Positions 6,417 through 11,510 of a DNA stretch of 14,536 nt are shown here, piece after piece; positions within the stretch are counted from its first letter, which is position 1; each line of letters starts with the position of its first letter. Made by a program: the position numbers and the translations under genes. The notes beneath the pieces are model-generated. The model saw only the letters and a list, made by a program, of their open reading frames with translations. It did no database searches and was not told where the DNA came from. The stretch lies in the NCBI GenBank assembly GCA_002391565.1, contig DGFH01000354.1:22866-37401 (forward strand), written 5' to 3'. This stretch comes from Anaerolineales bacterium UBA3905. GTDB taxonomy: Bacteria; Chloroflexota; Anaerolineae; Caldilineales; Caldilineaceae.

Positions 6417-6509
6417 GACGCAATGGTGCAAAGAGCACAGAGAAAATGTTAGGATAAAGCTCAAAGAGAAGTGTCTCTGCGAACCTCCGCGCCGCTGTGT
6501 CTCTGCGTC
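6417..6509. repeat. Fold-back/REP-like intergenic element between the molybdopterin subunit and the MoaD-like gene
   Basis: The element is bounded by GACGCA (6417-6422) and its complement TGCGTC (6504-6509). Its right half has an 11-bp direct repeat, GTGTCTCTGCG (6471-6481 and 6497-6507), and its left half has the loosely complementary GCAAAGAGCACAGAGA. A short hairpin AGAGA-agtg-TCTCT lies at 6465-6478. Its right end overlaps the stop codon of the molybdopterin subunit. A near-perfect 10-bp direct repeat, CC(A/G)CTTCGAC, flanks it (6410-6419 and 6518-6527). The base composition is purine/pyrimidine biased, unlike the neighbouring genes. From memory, similar CTCTGCG-rich dispersed repeats occur in many environmental bacterial genomes. 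Confidence 0.5.
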
Positions 6510-8766
6510 AACCCTGTCCGCTTCGACTCATTTCCATGGCGGCGATGATCCGCGCCGGCGACATCGGCAGTTCCGTCATGCGCACACCGATGGCACGATA
6601 GATGGCGTTGGCGATGGCGGCGGCGGGCGGGACGATCGGCACTTCGCCGACGCCGCGCACACCGTAAGGATGGCCGGGGTTGTGCACTTCGACCAGCACC
6701 GTGTCGATCATCGGCAGGTCAAGCGCCGTCGGCATCCGGTAGTCGAGCAGGCTGGCGTTAAGCAGTCGCCCCTGATCGTCGTAGACGTATTCCTCGTTGA
6801 GCGCCCAACCAATCCCCTGCGCCGCGCCACCCTGCAGTTGTCCTTCAACATAGCTGGGATGAATCGCCTTGCCCACATCCTGAGCGGCGGTGTAGCGCAG
6901 AATCGAGACCTTGCCTGTCTCGACATCGACCTCAACATCGACGATATGCACGCCAAAGCCGGGGCCATAGCTCTGCGGATGCACCGACGCGCTGGCAGTG
7001 ACCGGCACATCCAGTTTGCTCGCCAGCTCGCGGAAGGTCATGGCGTCGCCGTTGTGTGTAAAGACCCCGTTGGCAACGCTCACCGCCTCCACGGGCGCGT
7101 CCCAATAGTCGGCGGCGCGTACGCGCATTTCTTCCAATAGCTTTTGACCCACCTCGTAGACGGCCCAACCAGTGCCGAAGGTAGTGCGGCTGCCGCCCGT
7201 CACGTCGTTGTAGCCGACGCTGGCAGTCCCCACCACCTGAGGGCGGATGTCTTCGTAGGGGATGCCCAACGTTTCGGCCAGTTGCATCGCAATCGAGGCG
7301 CGGCTGCCGCCGATGTCGGTCGAACCTTCGATCAGGTTGACTGTGCCGTCAGCGTTGACAGTGGCGGTGGCGCTCGACTTGCCGCCCCAGTTGAACCAAA
7401 AGCCCGCCGCTACGCCGCGCCCCCGGTGTTTGCCTGTCAGCGGCGCGGTGTAATGAGGATGATTGCGTGCGGCTTCCAGCGTTTCGATGAAGCCAATGCG
7501 CTTGTATTCCGGGCCATCGACGCGGCGGTCTCCTTCGCGTACGGCGTTGCGCAACCGGAACTCGATGGGGTCGATGCCGAGTTTTTCCGCCAGCTCATCC
7601 ACCACGGTCTCGGCGGCGAAGACGGCGTTCGTGCCGCCCGGCGCACGATAGGCCGCGGCTTTGGGACGATTGACCACGACATCGTAGCCATCCACCTGTA
7701 CATTGTTGAGCCGGTAAGGTGCAAAGATGACGCCGCTGCCGGCGCCGACCGGCGATCCGGGATAAGCGCCTGCTTCGTAAATCAGCTCCGCTTCGGCAGC
7801 GGTGATCACGCCATCACGGCGCGCGCCCATTTTCACGCGGATGTGGGAGCCGGAGGTTGGCCCGGTGGCGGCCAGCACCTCAGCGCGCGTCATCACCAGC
7901 TTGACAGGACGATGGCCGGCCTTGCGCGAAAGCAGCGCAGCCAGCGGCTCCAGATAGATGTTGATCTTGCCGCCGAAGCCGCCGCCGATTTCGGTCGGGG
8001 TGACGGTCACGCGCGAAAGCGGAATCTGCAACAGCTCCGCCAGTTGTTCCTGCACGGAGAAGGCGCCCTGTGTGCTGCACCAGACCAACACCTGATCATC
8101 TTCGTTCCACAGGGCAGTGGCGTTCTGCGGTTCGATGTAGCCTTGATGCACGGTGGCGGTGTGAAAGGTGCGTTCGACGATCACATCGGCTTCGGCAAAG
8201 CCCTGCGCCAGGTCGCCGCGTTGATGGCGGAAATGCTCGGCGACATTGGTGGGGCAGTCGCCGCGTTTGCCCAATTCGTTGGTGCGCAGATCGTCGAGAA
8301 GGATCGGCGCATCGGGCGCCATCGCAGCTTTGCCATCCAGCACATGCGGCAGCACCTCATATTCGACCTCGATCAACGCCAGCGCCTCCTCGGCGATGTG
8401 TATATTTTCGGCGGCGACCGCAGCGACGGCGTGACCGTAGTAGAGCACCTTGTCGTGCGCCAACAGGTTGTTGCTCGTGTAGCGCAGGTTGACGCTGGAC
8501 TCGCCCAGGTCGGCGATCTTGTCGCCGATGGCAGGCATGTCCTGCGCAGTTACGACCGCCCGCACGCCACGCAACGCCAATGCCGCCGAGACATCGATGG
8601 CCACAATGCGGGCGTGAGCGTGTGGGCTGCGCAACACCTTGCCGTACAACATGCCGGGCAGCCGGACATCGGCGCCGTAGACGGCGCGCCCTGTCACCTT
8701 GTCGACGCCGTCAGGACGCAACGGTCGGCTGCCGATGACTTTATAGGGAGATGCGGGCGTGGTCAT
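6508..8766 (-). CDS. Xanthine dehydrogenase-family molybdenum hydroxylase, molybdopterin-binding (large) subunit
   Basis: A 752-residue catalytic subunit that binds the Mo-molybdopterin cofactor and hydroxylates a carbon centre, passing electrons to the 2Fe-2S and FAD subunits encoded upstream. The N-terminal aldehyde-oxidase a/b hammerhead domain (GVDKVTGRAVYGADVRLPGM) is followed by cofactor-binding domains. Visible motifs are CSTQGAF (Gln233, matching the bovine Mo-site Gln), GGGFGGK (261-267), AYRAPGG (372-378) and GVGEVP with the catalytic Glu708. The loop is AYRAPGG, not the AYRCSFR of form I CO dehydrogenase, so CO is an unlikely substrate. Ile follows GGGFGGK where bovine xanthine dehydrogenase has a substrate-binding Glu, which argues against a standard xanthine enzyme. 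The true substrate is unknown. The start at 8766 is fixed by AAAGGAG 9 nt upstream. A TTG-initiated extension to 8799 would run through that ribosome site. The gene is separated from its partners by the rpn gene. Confidence 0.93.
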   Translation of the reverse strand: MTTPASPYKVIGSRPLRPDGVDKVTGRAVYGADVRLPGMLYGKVLRSPHAHARIVAIDVSAALALRGVRAVVTAQDMPAIGDKIADLGESSVNLRYTSNNLLAHDKVLYYGHAVAAVAAENIHIAEEALALIEVEYEVLPHVLDGKAAMAPDAPILLDDLRTNELGKRGDCPTNVAEHFRHQRGDLAQGFAEADVIVERTFHTATVHQGYIEPQNATALWNEDDQVLVWCSTQGAFSVQEQLAELLQIPLSRVTVTPTEIGGGFGGKINIYLEPLAALLSRKAGHRPVKLVMTRAEVLAATGPTSGSHIRVKMGARRDGVITAAEAELIYEAGAYPGSPVGAGSGVIFAPYRLNNVQVDGYDVVVNRPKAAAYRAPGGTNAVFAAETVVDELAEKLGIDPIEFRLRNAVREGDRRVDGPEYKRIGFIETLEAARNHPHYTAPLTGKHRGRGVAAGFWFNWGGKSSATATVNADGTVNLIEGSTDIGGSRASIAMQLAETLGIPYEDIRPQVVGTASVGYNDVTGGSRTTFGTGWAVYEVGQKLLEEMRVRAADYWDAPVEAVSVANGVFTHNGDAMTFRELASKLDVPVTASASVHPQSYGPGFGVHIVDVEVDVETGKVSILRYTAAQDVGKAIHPSYVEGQLQGGAAQGIGWALNEEYVYDDQGRLLNASLLDYRMPTALDLPMIDTVLVEVHNPGHPYGVRGVGEVPIVPPAAAIANAIYRAIGVRMTELPMSPARIIAAMEMSRSGQG

Positions 8767-8775
8767 GGTCTCTAA

Positions 8776-8782
8776 CTCCTTT
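8776..8782 (-). promoter_or_regulatory. Ribosome binding site AAAGGAG of the molybdopterin subunit
   Basis: AAAGGAG on the minus strand lies 9 nt before the ATG at 8766. It sets the start and excludes the longer TTG frame. It lies on the coding side of the 9-bp repeat, so it would have been kept through the rpn insertion. Confidence 0.75.
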
Positions 8783-8792
8783 GGATGAACAA

Positions 8793-8801
8793 TGCCCAAT
8801 C
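8793..8801. repeat. 9-bp direct repeat TGCCCAATC, copy 1 (downstream of rpn)
   Basis: Identical to 9913-9921. The two copies bracket the rpn gene with no other gene inside. The match does not extend on either side, as expected for a target-site duplication. Confidence 0.6.
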
Positions 8802-8822
8802 GGCAACGGCGGCATGGGCCGA

Positions 8823-9899
8823 CTACGTGGGGCGATAAATGCGGCGCAACTCTTCTGGCGTCTCAGCAACCCGGATCGCTTCGTGGACTACCCTGAGCAG
8901 CGATACATCCTGGATTTGGACGATCTCAGGCATCAAACGCAGACCTTCGGCGCCGAAACGCAATTCCAGCCCCAGGCGTATGCCATCGAGCAGCCCTTGT
9001 TGCAGCCCTTGTTGCAGGCCTTGTTGCAGCCCTTGTTGCAGCCCCAGTTGCACACCTTGTTGCATGCCTTTTTCTAACCCCTCGCGCAATCCGCTTTCCG
9101 TGCCCTGGCGCAACCCCTCTTGTCTACCTTCTTCAAGCCATTCCTGAGCAATTGTCTTCATAGTTTCGCCTCCTATTTGCATAAAGGTTCTCTCTACTGC
9201 CTGGCGTAACTCACCACCGGTAACGCGATCCGTGGCAACGGTAAAGTAACGCAGCATCACCTCCAACGCGCGCATCCCTGTCGGCTGCGCAATCACGTCT
9301 TGCAACAGCCCCAGAATGTCATCCAGGCGGTTGGGCAGATCAGGGTGAAAGATATACTTCAGCGCCGCCAACGCCACGCGCAACGTCACCGCGCCTCGCA
9401 GTTCAACGTCGCTGAGATGCGACAGATCGAGCAGCCAGTATCGAAAATCGGGGGTATACGCCTGCAGTTCCTCTGGCAAATCATCGAATAACACCTGGAG
9501 TCGATCCGGCACGCGCCAAATGGCGGCGCCATGATAGACCACCACCGGAAAGATCGGCTGAAGTTTCTCCAGTTGCCGCAGATCGTGATCCCAGATACGA
9601 ATCATATAACGCAGCAGTTGGTACGCAACTGCCGGTTCAGGATAACTTTTGTGTTCCAACAAACAGTAAACATAGGCGTCGCCGCCGCTGCGCAATCGCA
9701 CTCTGTAGAGGAGATCAGAAAAATAGACGCGCAGTTCTGGATCGACGAATGAGTCTTTCATCAGCTCAGGCGCCTCGGTCAGATCGAGCAGGGCAGCAAC
9801 TTCCGCTGGCAGGTAGTATCGCAGAAAATCACGCGCTGCTTCTGGATCCGCTAACGTTTCACGAAAGTAGCGGTCGTGTGGATTGCTCAGATCGGCCAT
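8823..9899 (-). CDS. Rpn-family PD-(D/E)XK nuclease / putative transposase with Gln-Gly-rich tail
   Basis: A 358-residue member of the Rpn (recombination-promoting nuclease, transposase_31-like) family. E. coli Rpn proteins are metal-dependent DNases that raise RecA-independent recombination. The N-terminus NPHDRYFRETL is typical. The PD-(D/E)XK core is visible as Asp62 in FSDLLYRV, then Glu82 and Lys84 in YCLLEHKSYP, followed by RYMIRIWDHDL and FPVVVYHG (117-124). Residues 258-310 form a run of x-x-x-G units (EGLRQG, LREG, LEKG, LQQG four times) of unknown role, then a short C-terminal helix region ending YRPT. The gene interrupts the molybdenum hydroxylase operon, 20 nt after the 2Fe-2S subunit and 56 nt before the molybdopterin subunit. 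It appears visibly more AT-rich than its neighbours. The ribosome site is weak (GAGTGAGAG). The catalytic residues are intact, so it may be active. Confidence 0.9.
   Translation of the reverse strand: MADLSNPHDRYFRETLADPEAARDFLRYYLPAEVAALLDLTEAPELMKDSFVDPELRVYFSDLLYRVRLRSGGDAYVYCLLEHKSYPEPAVAYQLLRYMIRIWDHDLRQLEKLQPIFPVVVYHGAAIWRVPDRLQVLFDDLPEELQAYTPDFRYWLLDLSHLSDVELRGAVTLRVALAALKYIFHPDLPNRLDDILGLLQDVIAQPTGMRALEVMLRYFTVATDRVTGGELRQAVERTFMQIGGETMKTIAQEWLEEGRQEGLRQGTESGLREGLEKGMQQGVQLGLQQGLQQGLQQGLQQGLLDGIRLGLELRFGAEGLRLMPEIVQIQDVSLLRVVHEAIRVAETPEELRRIYRPT
8994..9065 (-). repeat. 12-bp tandem repeat encoding Leu-Gln-Gln-Gly in rpn
   Basis: Four units of CTGCAACAAGG(G/C) (plus strand 8994-9041, one base differing in one unit) are followed by two decayed units to 9065. 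Each unit codes for LQQG in frame. Because the period is a multiple of three, copy-number changes would lengthen or shorten the protein tail without breaking the frame. Confidence 0.85.
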
Positions 9900-9912
9900 C
9901 TCTCACTCAATC

Positions 9913-9921
9913 TGCCCAATC
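9913..9921. repeat. 9-bp direct repeat TGCCCAATC, copy 2 (overlaps the 2Fe-2S subunit stop)
   Basis: Second copy of the repeat at 8793-8801. Its outer two bases form part of the 2Fe-2S subunit TGA (9920-9922), so an insertion here would have landed exactly at the gene's end and left its coding sequence whole. Confidence 0.6.
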
Positions 9922-10390
9922 ACCCGGCGTCTGCTGCGTCGAGCACGGCGCGCACAATCTTGTCGTAGCCGGTGCAGCGACAGAGATTGCCCGCCAGCCA
10001 GTGACGCACCTCGCCTTCCGTCGGGTCAGGATTGTGGGTGAGCAATGACTTGGCCGCCAGCAAAAAGCCGGGCGTGCAGATGCCGCACTGCAACGCTGCG
10101 TGTTCCAAAAATTTCTGCTGCAGCGGATGCAACTGTCCGCCAGCGGCCAGCCCCTCCACCGTTTCGATGGTGCGCCCTTCCACCTCGACGCCGAGCACCA
10201 GGCAGGAGTTGACCAGGACACCGTCCAGGAGCACGTTGCAGGCGCCGCAGTTGCCATTGTTGCAGCCCTCTTTGGCGCCGGTCAGCCCCAAGACATCGCG
10301 CAGCACTTCGAGCAGGCTCTGGCGCGGTTCACAAAGAAATTCTACATCGTCGTCGTTGATGGTGGTCGCTACGATCACTTTAGATTTCAT
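9920..10390 (-). CDS. Molybdenum hydroxylase 2Fe-2S subunit (CoxS/XdhC-like)
   Basis: A 156-residue small subunit that passes electrons from the molybdenum site to FAD. The N-terminal plant-ferredoxin-like domain has Cys43, Cys48, Cys51 and Cys63 (EGCNNGNCGAC...NSC). The C-terminal helical domain has Cys102 and Cys105 (QCGICTPGF) and Cys137 and Cys139 (LCRCTGY). All eight ligands of the two clusters are present and the length is normal for the family. The start is supported by GGAG 8 nt upstream. That site lies in the 14-nt gap after the FAD subunit stop, so the two genes are co-transcribed and probably translationally linked. The next gene on the strand is rpn instead of the expected molybdopterin subunit. 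Confidence 0.96.
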   Translation of the reverse strand: MKSKVIVATTINDDDVEFLCEPRQSLLEVLRDVLGLTGAKEGCNNGNCGACNVLLDGVLVNSCLVLGVEVEGRTIETVEGLAAGGQLHPLQQKFLEHAALQCGICTPGFLLAAKSLLTHNPDPTEGEVRHWLAGNLCRCTGYDKIVRAVLDAADAG

Positions 10391-10404
10391 GATGAGGTCT
10401 CCGT

Positions 10405-11277
10405 TTACTTGCGCGCCCGCTCCACTGCCTGCGCCAGCGCCCGTCGCGTCAACACGCCGACCAGGTGGCGGCGAAACTCTGCCGTGCCGCGCATATCCGT
10501 GATGGGGCGCGCCGCCGCCTGGGCAATCTCCGCTGCGCGCACGAACGCAGCTTCATCGGCCACTGCACCGAGCAGCGCAGCGCCCGCCTCCGGCACAAAG
10601 AGCGGCGTCGGCGCCACGGCGCCCAGCGCAATGCGTGCGGCGACGATGTGGCGTCGATCGGCGTCCAGTTGCACCGACGCGCCCACGCCGACGACAGCAA
10701 TATCCATTTCGTTGCGGGGAATGAAACGCAGATACGCCGCACCGAAGCCGGGCGGCGGCGGCGGCAGGTGCAGGCTGGCGAGAAATTCCCCGCGCCCCAG
10801 CACCGTCTTACCCGGCGCCACGCAGAACTCTTCCACCGGCACGCGGCGTCGCGTCTGGGGCAGGGCGATGTCACAGATGGCGCTGTGCACAATCAACGCC
10901 GGGATCGAATCCGCCGCCGGTGATGCGTTGCAAAGATTGCCGCCCAGGCTGGCGCGTCCTTGAATCTGGACGCCGCCGATCAGGCTGGCCGCGTCGATAA
11001 TGCCGGGGTAATGCCGCACGACATCGGCGTGGCGGTAGATGCGATAGCACGGAGCAGCAGCGCCGATGCGTAGACCGTCATGCGCGTCGAAGGTTACGTC
11101 GTCCACTTCGGGGATGCCCTTGATGTCGATCACCAGGTCTGCCTCGATACGACGCTCGCGCAGCGCCACAATCAGGTCGGTGCCGCCGGCGAGGATGCGC
11201 GCTCGCCCATTTTGCTGCTGTAACAACGTGGCGGCGTGTTCGGCATTTTGAGCACGAATGTAACGGAATGGCTGCAT
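10405..11277 (-). CDS. Molybdenum hydroxylase FAD-binding subunit (CoxM-like)
   Basis: A 290-residue medium subunit that holds FAD and passes electrons to the final acceptor. The PCMH-type FAD domain shows the two flavin-binding signatures: ILAGGTDLIVAL (Gly-Gly at 31-32) and SLGGNLCNASPAADS (about 110-124). The C-terminal CODH-flavoprotein-like domain includes FIPRNEMDIAVVGVGA and ARIALGAVAPTP. The start at 11277 (MQPFRYIRA) is fixed by AAGGAGG 6 nt upstream. A longer frame opens at an ATG at 11340, but that ATG lies inside the likely -10 box TATAAT, so it should not be in the message. First gene of the hydroxylase operon, 14 nt before the 2Fe-2S subunit. Confidence 0.95.
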   Translation of the reverse strand: MQPFRYIRAQNAEHAATLLQQQNGRARILAGGTDLIVALRERRIEADLVIDIKGIPEVDDVTFDAHDGLRIGAAAPCYRIYRHADVVRHYPGIIDAASLIGGVQIQGRASLGGNLCNASPAADSIPALIVHSAICDIALPQTRRRVPVEEFCVAPGKTVLGRGEFLASLHLPPPPPGFGAAYLRFIPRNEMDIAVVGVGASVQLDADRRHIVAARIALGAVAPTPLFVPEAGAALLGAVADEAAFVRAAEIAQAAARPITDMRGTAEFRRHLVGVLTRRALAQAVERARK

Positions 11278-11282
11278 GAAGG

Positions 11283-11291
11283 CCCTCCTTT
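11283..11291 (-). promoter_or_regulatory. Ribosome binding site AAAGGAGGG of the FAD subunit
   Basis: Strong Shine-Dalgarno sequence on the minus strand, 6 nt from AAGGAGG to the ATG at 11277. It decides the start 21 codons inside the longest open frame. Confidence 0.8.
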
Positions 11292-11309
11292 GCGTATGAC
11301 CGGCTTGAT

Positions 11310-11319
11310 GCTCCGGAGC
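11310..11319. promoter_or_regulatory. 10-bp palindrome GCTCCGGAGC in the operon leader
   Basis: Perfect palindrome about 20-25 nt downstream of the -10 box, inside the predicted 5' leader of the hydroxylase operon. It could be an operator or a small RNA hairpin, but it is short and GC-rich enough to occur by chance. Confidence 0.2.
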
Positions 11320-11338
11320 TTGCTGATCGAACGCCGCC

Positions 11339-11344
11339 ATTATA
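11339..11344 (-). promoter_or_regulatory. -10 box TATAAT of the molybdenum hydroxylase operon
   Basis: Perfect TATAAT on the minus strand, giving a predicted transcript start near 11332 and a leader of about 55 nt before the FAD subunit. The -35 is weak (ATGTCG at 16 bp, TATGTC at 17 bp), so an activator may be needed. The rest of the gap to 11510 shows no further gene. It holds GC-rich sequence without a clear T-tailed terminator. Confidence 0.45.
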
Positions 11345-11510
11345 CACGATGAAGACCTGGCGACATACTGCGTTTTTAGCCCCAGTTTTTTGACCCCGGT
11401 TACGTCGTGGTCAGGCTCAGGCAGGTCGGCGCTCCTGACGCGATGGGGTGTCGACGGCGGCCCCTGCGCAAGAGGGGGACGACGCCCTCGCCGCCCCGGT
11501 CGGTCTCGGC

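Larger units (their letters stand above)
8793..9921 (-). mobile_element. Candidate inserted rpn cassette bounded by a 9-bp direct repeat
   Basis: The span between the two TGCCCAATC copies holds only the rpn gene with 21 bp on one side and 13 bp on the other. Deleting one repeat plus the 1111-bp interior joins the 2Fe-2S subunit stop to the molybdopterin subunit start with a gap of about 33 nt that includes AAAGGAG, restoring a normal compact operon. Terminal inverted repeats were sought and not found. Only a short ATGG(G)CCGA similarity is seen near the two ends, and one of those is the rpn start codon. Insertion with target duplication is an inference. Confidence 0.4.

Noticed and set aside
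6139..7140. 333-codon plus-strand frame spanning the MoaD-like gene and the end of the molybdopterin subunit
   Set aside because: It crosses two real genes and the intergenic fold-back element; its low-complexity Arg/His composition marks it as a shadow frame.
7144..8775. 543-codon open frame on the plus strand opposite the molybdopterin subunit
   Set aside because: It mirrors a strongly supported gene on the other strand, its protein is His/Arg/Gln-rich without motifs, and high GC routinely opens such antisense frames.
8767..8799. 11-codon TTG-started extension of the molybdopterin subunit
   Set aside because: It reads through the AAAGGAG ribosome site of the ATG at 8766 and part of the 9-bp repeat region.
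8802..9912. Terminal inverted repeats at the ends of the rpn insert
   Set aside because: Comparing the two inward ends gives only a short ATGG(G)CCGA similarity at different offsets, one of which is the rpn start codon.
11278..11340. 21-codon N-terminal extension of the FAD subunit from the ATG at 11340
   Set aside because: That ATG is within the TATAAT box, and AAGGAGG points to the ATG at 11277, which gives the normal family length.
11387..11404. CCCCAGTTTTTTGACCCC as a terminator or palindrome
   Set aside because: The two C-runs are direct, not inverted, so no stem forms.
11410..11439. GTCAGG/CCTGAC inverted repeat downstream of the peptidase gene
   Set aside because: A 6-bp stem with an 18-nt loop and no following T-run is too weak to call.
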